From positions 1 through 64,000 of the forward strand of contig JACPWG010000186.1 of assembly GCA_016197205.1 (NCBI GenBank): 64,000 bases of DNA. Direction: 5' to 3'. The notes under the pieces are model-generated. The model did not search any database. It saw nothing but the letters and a program-made list of their open reading frames with translations, and was not told where the DNA came from. Source of the stretch: Planctomycetota bacterium. GTDB taxonomy: Bacteria > Planctomycetota > MHYJ01 > WSZJ01 > JACPWG01. The translations under genes and the position numbers were made by a program. Shown here piece by piece: positions 51,950 to 61,113 of the stretch (positions are counted from its first letter, which is position 1; each line of letters begins with the position of its first letter).

Positions 51950-52328
51950 GCTTCACCCCTGGGGATCGCTGACCCCTGCAACACTCAAAGCGGGCGGCGC
52001 GTGGGTGACACGCATCGGGGGTTCGGACCTAGCGGCGGTCCTTGTGCCCGACCCGTTGGCGACCCGGCGCTGTCCAACGCCGAGTGCCCAGGCTCGGGCG
52101 CCCACAAGGGGCGCACCTGCGGCAGGCGGCCGACGACGGTCTGCAACCCGGACTCGCGCCATGCCCTGACCACCCATCGAGCCCGCAAGCCGGGCGTTTC
52201 CGCTCGCGCATTATCCCCGCCCCTGGACCCCAGGCAAGCGGATTCGCGCTCGCACGGCTTGATCCCTTCCGCCTCTCCGGGTAGACTGCGGATCGGGCAC
52301 TCGCCCCGGATCCTCCAGGAGTGGCACG

Positions 52329-54629
52329 ATGAGCCCCAGCCCGAGCCCGGTTCCCGCCGCCGGCCGACCCGCGGCGCTCCCTGCGGAGTCCTCACGGACG
52401 CTCGCCCGACGCCGCGCCGCGGTCCTCGACCCCGCCGCCGGCAGTCCCGCGGTCGCGGAATTCCAGCGCGTACGCGCCCGCCTCCTCGAGGAGGCCCGCG
52501 CCGTCCTGTCGCTCGCGGCGCGCCGCCTCTTCGAGGGTCGCTTCGACGCCGCGACCGAACTCACTCCGGCCGTGATCCGCGAAGAGCCGAGTCTCGGCCC
52601 CGCGGAACGGAACATCCTCCTCAATCTCGCGCACTACGTGGAGGACCTCGAGGAGAGCCGCTTCCTCGTCGGCGTCGTCGGCCGCTTCAAGTCGGGAAAG
52701 TCCACGCTCCTCAACGCCCTCGCGGAGCGCGACTGCTCTCCGGTGAATACCCGCGTCACCACCGGCGTCCTCACGTTCACCGCGCGCGCCTCCCGCATGC
52801 GCACGCGCGTCCGCTTCCTCGACGGGCACGAGGAGGAGATCCCGCCCTCGAAGCTCGCGTCGTACGTCGACGAGCGGCAGAACCCCGAGAATGAAAAGGG
52901 CGTCGAGTCCGTCTCCGTCGAAGCGCCGACCTTCGACATCCCGGACGACATCACCTACGTCGACACGCCGGGTCTGCAGGCCGTGAACGAGGCGCATGAA
53001 CGGATCACGATCGACCTCGTCCGGCACCTGAGCGCCGCCGTGGTCCTGTCCGAGTACCCGCCCTTCGGCCTCGAGGAGCTGCGCTTCTACGAGCGCGTGA
53101 AGGACTCGGTCGCGCACATCTTCCTGGTGCAGAACCTCCCCGCCGACAAGCTGGCGGACTGGGTCCCGCTCGAGTGCCAGACGCTCGAAAACGTCCTCCG
53201 GCTGGGGCTCCTGCCCGGACCCGCGCGGTCGGAGCGGCAAAGGAAGGAACTCACCGCGACGCTGCGTCGCGCGAGCGACGAGCGGGACGAGGCGGCGCTG
53301 GCCCGGGTCAAGGCCGACCTCGGCCTGAAGCTTTGCTCGCTCGACGCGAAGACGGGCTGGACCGCGGTCGCCGCGCTCGCGGAGGCGGCGGACGAGGGTG
53401 GGGATGGGGCGCGCGCGAGGGTGGAAGCCGCGAAGCCCGTCGACGCGCTGCGGCGCGACCTGGAGGCCTCGCGCTTCCCGCTCTTCAAGCGCGGGCTCCA
53501 CGCCTTCCTGGGCGCCGACCGGGGCCGCCTGCTCCTCGACGCGTGGGGACGGCAGGGCCGGCTCGCCCTGCGCGAGCTGGCCGCCCTCTGCGAAGGCCGC
53601 AAGGCCCTGCTCGAACGCGGCGTCGCGGCGATCGAGGGGGAGATTCTCGCGAACGAGCGCCGGCGCGACGACGCGCGTGAGCGCCGCGAGTCGATCGCCA
53701 ACCGCGCCGCGGTCGAGGTCACCGAAGGCTTCCGCCGGTTCCGTGTGCGCGTCGCGGACGAGCTGGGCAAGAAGACGACCGACGGGCTCCTCGCGCGGCT
53801 CGGCGACGTCAACGAGTTCTCTCTGTCGCACGATCACCGCGCGGACGCGAAGGCCGCGCTCGATCCCTTCAACCAGGCGGTCGCCCTCGAGTGGCGCACG
53901 TTCGCCGCCGGCGTCGGCGACCTCGTGGCGGAGGCGGAAAAGCGCGCGCGCGAATCGGTCGGGAACACCCTCCTTTTCGCCCGGCTCTCCGCGGAACGCA
54001 GGTGGCCCGCGCTGACCGTCCGGGAGCTGGTCCCCGCCACGAACCTCGACCTCTACGCCAACGTGCTGGTGACCCTGGCCGCCGCCCTCGCCGGCGGCGT
54101 CCTCACGCGGGCGGTGCTGGGGCTGTTCGTCTCCGTCACGATCCTCGGCTTCCTCGCCGGCTGCGCGCTCGGCGTGGGCGCGCGCTTCGCGCTCCGCGCC
54201 AAGGTCCGGCTCCTGACCGGCATGCTGGCGGGCCTTCTCGCGCGGTTCAAGGGCCGGCCGATCCGCGAGGTCCTTGCCGCGCGCGTGAGCGATCGGCTGC
54301 GGGCGCGCTTCGACGAGATCGAACGGGACACGGTGCTGCCGCTGTCCACGCGGCTGCGGGGCGAGGTCGAACGGGCCTTCGCCGAGCACTTCGAGTTCGT
54401 GTCCAAGGCGCTGGCCGCCCTGAAGGCGAAGAAGGAGGCCGGCACCGAGCGGCAGGAGCTGGAGCGCTACCGGCGCGTCCTCGACGAGCTGGCCGCGGCC
54501 GAGGCGCGACTGTCCGCGCTCCTGCCCGCCGTCGAACCGTCGCGCGCGGGGGCGGCGGAGCCGGCCACCGAGGCGGCTCCCGGCGCCGAGAAGGGCCTCT
54601 GGGGCCGGCTCCGAGGGCTCCTCGGATGA
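52329..54629 (+). CDS. Bacterial dynamin-like GTPase
   Basis: 766 residues from the ATG at 52329, nine bases after AGGAG. GTPase motifs: G1 GRFKSGKST (118-126), G2 TRVTTGV, G3 DTPGLQAV (212 onward). A long helical stalk with arginine-rich stretches (RRRDDARERRESIANRAAVE) follows. Between about 574 and 625 is a hydrophobic paddle (LYANVLVTLAAALAGGVLT, LGLFVSVTILGFLAGCALGV) for membrane insertion, then a return helix. The protein is probably a membrane-remodelling or -protecting GTPase. Bacterial dynamins often come in pairs; here there is one, followed by an overlapping methyltransferase gene. The 51950-52328 gap shows no other gene. Confidence 0.85.
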   Translation: MSPSPSPVPAAGRPAALPAESSRTLARRRAAVLDPAAGSPAVAEFQRVRARLLEEARAVLSLAARRLFEGRFDAATELTPAVIREEPSLGPAERNILLNLAHYVEDLEESRFLVGVVGRFKSGKSTLLNALAERDCSPVNTRVTTGVLTFTARASRMRTRVRFLDGHEEEIPPSKLASYVDERQNPENEKGVESVSVEAPTFDIPDDITYVDTPGLQAVNEAHERITIDLVRHLSAAVVLSEYPPFGLEELRFYERVKDSVAHIFLVQNLPADKLADWVPLECQTLENVLRLGLLPGPARSERQRKELTATLRRASDERDEAALARVKADLGLKLCSLDAKTGWTAVAALAEAADEGGDGARARVEAAKPVDALRRDLEASRFPLFKRGLHAFLGADRGRLLLDAWGRQGRLALRELAALCEGRKALLERGVAAIEGEILANERRRDDARERRESIANRAAVEVTEGFRRFRVRVADELGKKTTDGLLARLGDVNEFSLSHDHRADAKAALDPFNQAVALEWRTFAAGVGDLVAEAEKRARESVGNTLLFARLSAERRWPALTVRELVPATNLDLYANVLVTLAAALAGGVLTRAVLGLFVSVTILGFLAGCALGVGARFALRAKVRLLTGMLAGLLARFKGRPIREVLAARVSDRLRARFDEIERDTVLPLSTRLRGEVERAFAEHFEFVSKALAALKAKKEAGTERQELERYRRVLDELAAAEARLSALLPAVEPSRAGAAEPATEAAPGAEKGLWGRLRGLLG

Positions 54630-55882
54630 CGCAACCGACGGACGGCGACACTCCGGTCCCGCGCCCGAAGGACGCCGCGCGCGAGTACTTCGTCGCCTGC
54701 CCACCCGGGCTCGACGGCGTGGTCGCGGGCGAACTCGCCGCTCTTGGCGCCACGGACCGGCAGCTTCTCGGGACCGGCGTCCGCTGCATGGCCGACGCCG
54801 GCATGCGCTACCGGGCGAATCTCTGGCTGCGCGCCGCCATCCGCGTGCTGGAACCCGTCCTGAAGGCCGACACGCCGGACCCCAAGGCCCTCTACGAAGC
54901 CGTGCGCTCCATCGACTGGTCCCGGTACATGAGCGGGCGACAGACCCTTTCCGTGGACTGCCGGGTGCAAGACTCCGCGCTCACGCACTCGAAGTACGCG
55001 GCGCTCACGGTCAAGGACGCGATCGTCGACCAATTCCGCGACCGGACCGGCAGCCGGCCGAACGTCGACACGCAGGCCGCCGACCTGCCCCTCCATTTGT
55101 ACGTGCATCGCAATCGCGCGACGCTCTCGCTCGACACTTCCGGAACGACGCTGCACAAGCGCGGCTACCGTGGGGCCATGGTCCGCTCCCCGCTCAACGA
55201 GGCGCTCGCCGCGGGCATCCTCTACCTCACCCGCTGGGACCGCGCCTCGGCGCTGGCGGACCCGATGTGCGGCTCGGGCACGCTCCCGATCGAGGCGGCG
55301 ATGCTCGCCGCGCGCAGGGCGCCCGGGCTGCTCCGCACCCGCTTTCCCTTCGAAGGGTGGCCCGACTTCGACGCCGCGGCGTGGTCGACCGCGCGCGCAG
55401 AGGCCCGTGCGCTGGCCCTCCCCGAGCTGCCCTTCCCGCTTTACGCCTCGGATCACCACGCCGGCGCGCTGGACCTCGCCCGCCAGGCCGCACGCGCGGC
55501 GGGCGTCGAGCCGCTCGTGCGATTCACCGTCGCGGACGTCGGGGAGTTCGCCGCCGAGGCGCCCCTGCGCATGATGGTCCTCAACCCGCCGTATGGCGAA
55601 CGCTTGGATGCGGAGACGGATCTGCCGGAGCTGTACCGGAAACTCGGCGGCGCTTTTCGACGTTTCCCGGGCGCGACGGCGTGGGTCCTTTCCGGGAATG
55701 CTTCGCTCACGCGATTCCTGGGGATGAGGGCCACGAAGCAGGTCAAGCTGCTGAACGGGACGATCGAGTGCAGGCTGCTGCGCTACGAGGTGTTCCCGCT
55801 GGGGGCGGAGCCACCGAAGGACGAGCGGCCACCGCAGCAGCGGAGGGGTCGGAAGTGGACACCTAACCCAAAGACGAAATAG
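54626..55882 (+). CDS. rlmL: THUMP-domain 23S rRNA (guanine-N2) methyltransferase (RlmL N-domain type)
   Basis: 418 residues from an ATG that overlaps the preceding stop (ATGA). Residues about 15-165 are the ferredoxin-like/THUMP region (EYFVACPPGLDGVVAGELAA, ALTHSKYAALTVKDAIVDQF), then a Rossmann methyltransferase: GYRGAMVRSPLNEALAAGIL, ADPMCGSGTLPIEAAMLAAR (SAM loop) and MVLNPPYGER (NPPY catalytic motif). It corresponds to the N-terminal m2G2445 half of E. coli RlmL; the RlmK half is absent, as in YcbY-type single-domain proteins and TrmN/YpsC relatives. Translational coupling to a dynamin is unusual. Confidence 0.82.
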   Translation: MTQPTDGDTPVPRPKDAAREYFVACPPGLDGVVAGELAALGATDRQLLGTGVRCMADAGMRYRANLWLRAAIRVLEPVLKADTPDPKALYEAVRSIDWSRYMSGRQTLSVDCRVQDSALTHSKYAALTVKDAIVDQFRDRTGSRPNVDTQAADLPLHLYVHRNRATLSLDTSGTTLHKRGYRGAMVRSPLNEALAAGILYLTRWDRASALADPMCGSGTLPIEAAMLAARRAPGLLRTRFPFEGWPDFDAAAWSTARAEARALALPELPFPLYASDHHAGALDLARQAARAAGVEPLVRFTVADVGEFAAEAPLRMMVLNPPYGERLDAETDLPELYRKLGGAFRRFPGATAWVLSGNASLTRFLGMRATKQVKLLNGTIECRLLRYEVFPLGAEPPKDERPPQQRRGRKWTPNPKTK

Positions 55883-56009
55883 ACGAGCCACCGAAGACGC
55901 TGAAAACACCGAAACGACGCCGAAGGCTACCAAACCCAAAAAAAACACCGAACGAGCCACGGAAGAGGGTAACGACGCCAAGAGCGTTCAGGCCATCCAT
56001 GTAGAATTC

Positions 56010-56463
56010 GGCGTCTTCGGTGACTCGTCCCCTTTTTCGGCGGCTTCTCTCCCTCGTTCCCGCCTGACGCGGCATCGTGTTTTCGGTGTCTTCGGCGTCT
56101 TCGGTGGCTCGTCCCCGTTTTCGGCGGCTTCTCTCCCTCGTTCCCGCCTGGCGCGGCATCGTGCTTTCGGTGTCTTCGGCGTCTTCGGTGGCTCGTCCCC
56201 GTTTTCGGCGGCTTCTCTCCCTCGTTCCCGCCTGACGCGGCATCGTGTTTTCGGTGTCTTCGGCGTCTTCGGTGGCTCGTCCCCGTTTTCAGCGGCTTCT
56301 CTCCCTCGTTCCCGCCTGGCGCGGCATCGTGTTTTCGGTGTCTTCGGCGTCTTCGGTGGCTCGTCCCCGTTTTCGGCGGCTTCTCTCCCTCGTTCCCGCC
56401 TGACACGGCATCGTGCTTTCGGTGTCTTCGGCGTCTTCGGTGGCTCGTCCCCGTTTTCGGCGG
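56010..56463. repeat. Tandem array of an 84-bp unit (about five copies)
   Basis: The word GGCATCGTG recurs at 56071, 56155, 56239, 56323 and (as GGCATCGTG after a C-to-A change) 56407, exactly 84 bp apart. Each unit also has GGTGTCTTCGGCGTCTTCGG and CCTCGTTCCCGCCTG. Because 84 is a multiple of 3, all reading frames stay open over long distances, which produces a false minus-strand ORF of 482 residues (55927-57375). The outer flanks at 55878-55960 and 56490-56540 have diverged copies of the TTCGGTGTTTTCGGCGGC word. There are no spacers, so this is not a CRISPR. Confidence 0.9.
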
Positions 56464-56569
56464 CTCTTCAGACCCCTTGCGCCCTCCTCGAGCTCGTATC
56501 TTCGGTGTTTTCGGCGGCGAGTTTTTCGGCGGTAGCCGAGCCCCGGGGTTCGATGTCCGCCGAAAGGGC

Positions 56570-56597
56570 TTGACAGGACGGCGTGCGCCGCTAAAAT
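56570..56597 (+). promoter_or_regulatory. Promoter for trmD-rplS
   Basis: TTGACA at 56570-56575, 16-bp spacer, TAAAAT at 56592-56597; the ATG of trmD is 58 bp further on. It lies directly after the tandem repeat array. Confidence 0.65.
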
Positions 56598-56655
56598 CTG
56601 CGCTTTCCGATTTCGCCCGGGGACGGGCCCCCCCGGGCCCAGAGGCGGCCGGGCC

Positions 56656-57393
56656 ATGCGCTTCGACGTCATCACGCTCTTCCCTTCGATGTTCGAGGGG
56701 GCGCTCAGCGAGAGCATCCTCAAGATCGCCCAGGAGAAGGGCCTCGTCTCGATCCATCTCCACAACCTGCGCGACCACACTCTCGACCCGCACCGGAAGG
56801 TCGACGACCGGCCCTTCGGCGGCGGACCCGGGATGGTGCTCGCGCCGGACCCGGTCTTCCGCGCCTACGAGGCGGTGATCGAGGAGATGGGGGGCGCGGT
56901 CGGCGTTCGGAAGGTCGTGCTCTCTCCGCAGGGACGCCGCTACGACCAGGCCCTGGCCCGGGAATTCGCGCGAGAGAAGGCCCTCCTCCTCCTCTGCGGC
57001 CACTATGAGGGCTTCGACGAGAGGATTCGCCTGGGGCTTCCGTTCGAAGAGGTCTCGATCGGCGACTACGTCCTGACCGGCGGGGAGATCCCCGCCATGG
57101 CGATCCTCGATTCGGTGATTCGCCTGCTCCCCGGCGTCGTGGGCGACCCGGCCTCGCTGGAGGAGGAGTCGTTCAGCGCCGGGATGCTGGACTACCCGCA
57201 CTACACGCGCCCGCGGGAGTATCGCGGGATGACCGTCCCAGAGGTCCTCGTGTCGGGGGACCACGCGAAGATCCTGGAATGGCGGCGCGAGCAGGCGCTC
57301 CGCCGAACGAAAGAGATGCGACGCGACCTCCTCGGGCCTGAAGGGCAGGGAGACCGCGATACGTCGGCCACCCAAACAGGAGACCGCTCATGA
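56656..57393 (+). CDS. trmD: tRNA (guanine-N1)-methyltransferase
   Basis: 245 residues. Deep-knot SPOUT methyltransferase: [13 protein letters not shown] at the start, [59 protein letters not shown] and [15 protein letters not shown], all typical of TrmD. It methylates G37 of tRNAs with G at 36 and prevents frameshifting. The stop overlaps the rplS start (ATGA), as in the common rpsP-rimM-trmD-rplS order; rpsP and rimM are not here. Confidence 0.96.
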   Translation: MRFDVITLFPSMFEGALSESILKIAQEKGLVSIHLHNLRDHTLDPHRKVDDRPFGGGPGMVLAPDPVFRAYEAVIEEMGGAVGVRKVVLSPQGRRYDQALAREFAREKALLLLCGHYEGFDERIRLGLPFEEVSIGDYVLTGGEIPAMAILDSVIRLLPGVVGDPASLEEESFSAGMLDYPHYTRPREYRGMTVPEVLVSGDHAKILEWRREQALRRTKEMRRDLLGPEGQGDRDTSATQTGDRS

Positions 57394-57851
57394 ACCGGCT
57401 GGACGAATTCGAAAAGACCTACCACCGCAAGAAACAACTCGCCTTCGACATCGGCGACACGGTGGACGTGCACGTGAAGATCACCGAAGGCGACAAGGAG
57501 CGCATCCAGATCTTCTCCGGAACGGTGATCAAGAAGCGCGGCGGCGGCCTCCGCGAGACCTTCACGGTCCGACGGATCGTGCAGGGCGAAGGCGTGGAAC
57601 GGATCTTCCCGCGCCACTCGCCGAAGGTCGTTGATCTCATCATCAAGAAGAAGGGCAAGGTGCGCCGCGCCAAGCTCTACTACCTCCGCGACCGCGTCGG
57701 CAAGGCCACGAAGGTCAAGGAGAAGGTGTGGGAGCGCCCGGGCCTCGAAGGGTCCCCGGCGGAGGCTGTCGCCGCGAAGGCCACCCCGGCCGCCGCTCCG
57801 GTGGCTGCCGCGGCGCCCGCGGCTGCGGCTGCCGCGCCCAAGAAGGGCTAG
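57390..57851 (+). CDS. rplS: Ribosomal protein L19 with Ala-rich C-terminal extension
   Basis: 153 residues. The L19 core is clear: [60 protein letters not shown] and [20 protein letters not shown]. The last 40 residues are an Ala/Pro tail ([20 protein letters not shown]) not found in most L19 proteins, which are near 115 residues. Coupled to trmD by ATGA. Confidence 0.97.
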   Translation: MNRLDEFEKTYHRKKQLAFDIGDTVDVHVKITEGDKERIQIFSGTVIKKRGGGLRETFTVRRIVQGEGVERIFPRHSPKVVDLIIKKKGKVRRAKLYYLRDRVGKATKVKEKVWERPGLEGSPAEAVAAKATPAAAPVAAAAPAAAAAAPKKG

Positions 57852-57861
57852 CGACTCATCG

Positions 57862-57895
57862 GCCGCGCCCCCTGCCGGCAGGGGGCCGCGGCTTT
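57862..57895 (+). terminator. Terminator of trmD-rplS
   Basis: GCCGCGCCCCCTG and CAGGGGGCCGCGGC form a near-perfect stem around CCGG, followed by TTTCC, 10 bp after the rplS stop. Confidence 0.65.
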
Positions 57896-57921
57896 CCGAT
57901 CCCGCACAAAAATTGCCTAGG

Positions 57922-58083
57922 TACCGCTCCACGGAAGTCGGTGACCAATGGGCGAAGGCAAGTTTGGCCGCCCGCTAGGCGCGCGAGCGAGGCGTAGTAA
58001 CGGAGAACTACGGCGAGCGAGCGCAACGACGCGCGCGGCCAAAATCGCCGCGAAAATGGGTCACCCAATTGCGTGGGGCGGTA
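57922..58083. mobile_element. MITE-like element B, copy 2 (162 bp)
   Basis: Left end TACCGCTCCACGGAAGTCGG, right end whose reverse complement begins TACCGCCCCACGCAATTGGG; the ends pair over about 26 bp with three mismatches. The interior matches the 43931 copy (AAGTTTGGCCGCCCGC, GGCGTAGTAACGGAGAACTA) but lacks about 35 bp. Flanks are CTAGG and CTAAG, similar to the CTCAG of the other copies. Confidence 0.8.
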
Positions 58084-58117
58084 CTAAGGCCGGGCCGGGT
58101 TCAACCTGGAGGCGCGG

Positions 58118-59134
58118 ATGCCCGGGAAGAACCGCTACCGCGACGAAGAAGACGTCAAGCTCGACGCAGCGCTGCGCCCGACGAAGTTCGATGACTTCGT
58201 GGGGCAGCGCCGCGTCGTGGAAAACCTGAAGGTCTACATCGGCGCAGCGCGGAAGCGGAAGGAAGCGCTCGATCACGTCCTTTTCAGCGGCCAACCGGGG
58301 CTCGGCAAGACCACGCTTGCCGCCCTGGTCGCGAACGAGATGGGGGGGAAGTTCCGGGCCACCTCGGGCCCGGCGCTGGATCGCGCCGGCGACCTCGCCG
58401 GCATCCTGACGAACCTCGAGGAGGGCGAAGTCCTCTTCATCGACGAGATCCACCGGCTCCCCGCGCCAGTGGCGGAGTACCTGTACTCCGCGATGGAGGA
58501 CTACGCGATCTCCATCGTCATCGACCAGGGACCCCACGCTCGCAGCGTCAACCTCACGCTTCCGCGCTTCACCCTCATCGGCGCCACGACTCGCGAGGGC
58601 CTGCTGACCGGGCCGTTCCGCTCGCGCTTCGGCGTGGTCGAGCGCTTGGAGCCCTACCCCTGGGAGGACCTGGCGAAGGTCATCAACCGCTCGGCGAACC
58701 TGCTCGGCGTGAAGATCGAGCCGGAGGGGACGGAGCGGATCGCGCGCCGGTCACGCGGGACGCCACGGCTCGCGAACCGGTACCTGCGTCGAATCCGCGA
58801 CCTTGCGCAGGTGGAGGCGGGCAACGTGATTTCGGTGGCGGTGGCGGACAAGGGGCTCGGGATGCTTGGCGTGGACGAGCGGGGCCTGGACGCGATGGAC
58901 CGGAAGATCCTCGACACGCTCATGCTGCACGGCGCGGGCGGGCCCGTAGGTCTCAAGACGGTCGCGGTCGCGGTCGGCGAGGAGGAGGACACCATCGAAG
59001 ACGTGTACGAGCCCTACCTGATCCAGCAGGGGTTCCTGCGGAAGACCCCCCGCGGGCGGATGGCGACGGAGCTCGCCTACCAGCACATGGGCGCCCGCCC
59101 CCCCGCGGCCCCCGCCCAGCCGTCCCTCTTCTGA
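58118..59134 (+). CDS. ruvB: Holliday junction branch migration DNA helicase RuvB
   Basis: 338 residues from the ATG at 58118, behind CTGGAGG. RuvB signatures: [19 protein letters not shown], Walker [12 protein letters not shown], Walker [11 protein letters not shown], sensor 1 [20 protein letters not shown], arginine finger region [18 protein letters not shown], winged helix [18 protein letters not shown]. Forms a hexamer with RuvA to move Holliday junctions. ruvA and ruvC are not adjacent. Full length for the family. Confidence 0.97.
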   Translation: MPGKNRYRDEEDVKLDAALRPTKFDDFVGQRRVVENLKVYIGAARKRKEALDHVLFSGQPGLGKTTLAALVANEMGGKFRATSGPALDRAGDLAGILTNLEEGEVLFIDEIHRLPAPVAEYLYSAMEDYAISIVIDQGPHARSVNLTLPRFTLIGATTREGLLTGPFRSRFGVVERLEPYPWEDLAKVINRSANLLGVKIEPEGTERIARRSRGTPRLANRYLRRIRDLAQVEAGNVISVAVADKGLGMLGVDERGLDAMDRKILDTLMLHGAGGPVGLKTVAVAVGEEEDTIEDVYEPYLIQQGFLRKTPRGRMATELAYQHMGARPPAAPAQPSLF

Positions 59135-59207
59135 CTGCGCTTTGCACACCCTACGAGCACGCCCCACTCCCCACCCCCGCTCGCGTCCCAGCCCGTCCCC
59201 GCGCCCG

Positions 59208-59237
59208 TTGACAGCCGTCCGCGCGGCCTTGTATAAT
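59208..59237 (+). promoter_or_regulatory. Consensus sigma70 promoter for the LonB-like gene
   Basis: TTGACA at 59208-59213 and TATAAT at 59232-59237, both perfect, with an 18-bp spacer. The start codon is 45 bp downstream; a run of eight T lies in the leader (59263-59270). Confidence 0.8.
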
Positions 59238-59281
59238 GCGCGTTTCCGGCAAGTTGCCGGCATTTTTTTTCGCGAGGCCCC

Positions 59282-61096
59282 GTGGATTTCCGGACCACCG
59301 CCGACATCCCCGTCCCCGAGCGCCTCCTCGAGCAGGTCGTGGGGCAGGACGAGGCCGTCGCTCTCGTCCGACGCTGCGCCGAGCAGCGAAGGTTTCTCCT
59401 CCTCATCGGCGAGCCCGGCACCGGCAAGAGTCTCCTCGCCTCCGCCCTCTCCGAGCTCCTTCCCGCGGAAGGCCTCCAGGACCTCGTCGTCGAACCCGGC
59501 GAGGAGGACCACAACCTCCCGACCGTGCGCGCGGTCCAGGCCGGCGAAGGGGAGGCCCTCGTCCGGGAAGCCCGCCTTACGCGCCGCAAGGCCGAGGCCT
59601 CCTCGCAGTTCGTCTACGGCGCCGCGCTCGCCGCCACCGCGCTCCTCTCCCTCTGGTTCACGGTGAAGAACAGCTCCCCCGTGTATCTCCTCGGCGGACT
59701 CGTCTTCGGCATCCTCCTCGTCGCATTGCGCCGCCTGGTTCGACCCGCCTCGGCTATCCCCGTCCCGAAGCTCCTGGTCGCCAACGCACGCCGCACGTCC
59801 GCGCCCTTCGTCGACGCGACCGGGTGCCACATGGGCGCCCTCCTCGGCGACGTCCGCCACGACCCCTTCCAGTCCGGCGGCGTCGAGTCGCCCCCCCACG
59901 AGCTGATCGAGGCCGGCGCGGCCCACCGCGCCCACCGCGGCGTCCTCTTCATCGACGAAGTCGCCACGCTCGAGATGGAGTCGCAGCAAAGCCTCCTCAC
60001 CGCCATCCAGGACCGCGCGCTCCCCATCACGGGCCGCAGCGCGGGCTCCTCCGGCGCGATGGTCCGCACCGGCCCCGTCCCCTGCGACTTCGTCCTCGTC
60101 CTGGCCGGCAACCTCCAGGACGTGGAACGCATGCACCCCGCCCTCCGCTCCCGCCTGCGCGGCTACGGCTACGAAGTCCACACGGCGAGCGACATGCCCG
60201 ACACGCCCGCCAACCGCGCGCGCCTGGCGCAGTTCGTGGCGCAGGAGGTCCGCCACGACGGAAAGATCCCGCACTTCGACCGCGGGGCCGTCGAGGCGCT
60301 CATCGAAGAGGCGCGGCGCCGTGCCGGTCGGGACGGCCGCTTGACGGTGCGGCTGCGCGAGCTGGGCGGACTGGTGCGCGCGGCCGGGGACGTGGCGCGC
60401 GGCCGACGCGCGCAGACGGTCGAGGCCGAGGACGTGCGACTGGCACGGGCGACGGCGCGGCCGCTGGAGGCGCAGCTCGGCCGGATCGAGATCGCCTCCG
60501 CGAAGGGGCTGGTCACCGTGCCGCCCGAGGGCGAACGGGTCGGTCGCACCCTCGGCACGGCGGTGCTCGCGGGGGGGACCGCGGTCGTCGTGGCCCTCGG
60601 CGCGGAGGCCCTGCGGGCGGCAGCCCCCGGCGCCGGGCGCCCGATCGTTTGCGGCGCAGCCGGCCCCGCCTCCGAGCGGCGCTACCTGGACGCGCTCGTC
60701 GCTCTCCGCGCCGTGCTCGCGCGCGCGGGCGACGCGGACGCGGCCGACCTCGACCTGCTCGCGCAGCCGCTGCACGCGCACCCGGGCCTGGACGAATCGG
60801 GCAACGGCCTCGCCGTCGCGGTCGCCGCGGTTTCGGCCCTGCGCCGCGCGCCGGTGGACGCGTCGCAGGTCTTCCTCGGCGACCTCACGATCCACGGCGA
60901 GGTCCTGCCGGTCCCGCGCGCCGCGGAACGCATCCGCGCGGCGGCGGAGCTGGGCGTCCGGCGGATCGTGCTCCCGGTCGGCAACGAGGACGAGGTCATC
61001 CTCGACCCCAGCGAGCGGCCGAGGGTCCGCGTGCTCGCCGTCTCCACCCTGGCCGAGGCCCTGGCGGCCGTCCTGCCGGCCGTCGCCACCCGCTGA
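59282..61096 (+). CDS. Archaeal LonB-type membrane AAA protease homologue with altered catalytic Lys
   Basis: 604 residues from the GTG at 59282 behind GCGAGG. AAA module: Walker A GEPGTGKS (near 43), a two-helix membrane insert (FVYGAALAATALLSLWFTV and YLLGGLVFGILLVALRRL, about 108-158), CHMGALLGDVRHDPFQSGG, Walker B VLFIDEVATL and the arginine finger region PALRSRLRGYGYEV. This is the LonB plan. In the C-terminal protease domain the serine is kept (DESGNGLAVAV), but the lysine of the dyad, normally within GGVxxKIEAA, is Arg in PRAAERIRAA. Probably reduced or no peptidase activity, perhaps an unfoldase. It precedes a SIS-domain gene by 17 bp. Confidence 0.82.
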   Translation: MDFRTTADIPVPERLLEQVVGQDEAVALVRRCAEQRRFLLLIGEPGTGKSLLASALSELLPAEGLQDLVVEPGEEDHNLPTVRAVQAGEGEALVREARLTRRKAEASSQFVYGAALAATALLSLWFTVKNSSPVYLLGGLVFGILLVALRRLVRPASAIPVPKLLVANARRTSAPFVDATGCHMGALLGDVRHDPFQSGGVESPPHELIEAGAAHRAHRGVLFIDEVATLEMESQQSLLTAIQDRALPITGRSAGSSGAMVRTGPVPCDFVLVLAGNLQDVERMHPALRSRLRGYGYEVHTASDMPDTPANRARLAQFVAQEVRHDGKIPHFDRGAVEALIEEARRRAGRDGRLTVRLRELGGLVRAAGDVARGRRAQTVEAEDVRLARATARPLEAQLGRIEIASAKGLVTVPPEGERVGRTLGTAVLAGGTAVVVALGAEALRAAAPGAGRPIVCGAAGPASERRYLDALVALRAVLARAGDADAADLDLLAQPLHAHPGLDESGNGLAVAVAAVSALRRAPVDASQVFLGDLTIHGEVLPVPRAAERIRAAAELGVRRIVLPVGNEDEVILDPSERPRVRVLAVSTLAEALAAVLPAVATR

Positions 61097-61113
61097 ACCG
61101 AGAGGAACCCCTG

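Noticed and set aside
56010-56463. CRISPR array
   Set aside because: Units are contiguous 84-bp copies without unique spacers and no cas gene is near.
55927-57375. A 482-residue minus-strand frame with 28-residue repeats (RRKRGRATEDAEDTEN)
   Set aside because: The 84-bp tandem unit is a multiple of three and keeps every frame open; the rest overlaps trmD in antisense. No start signal.
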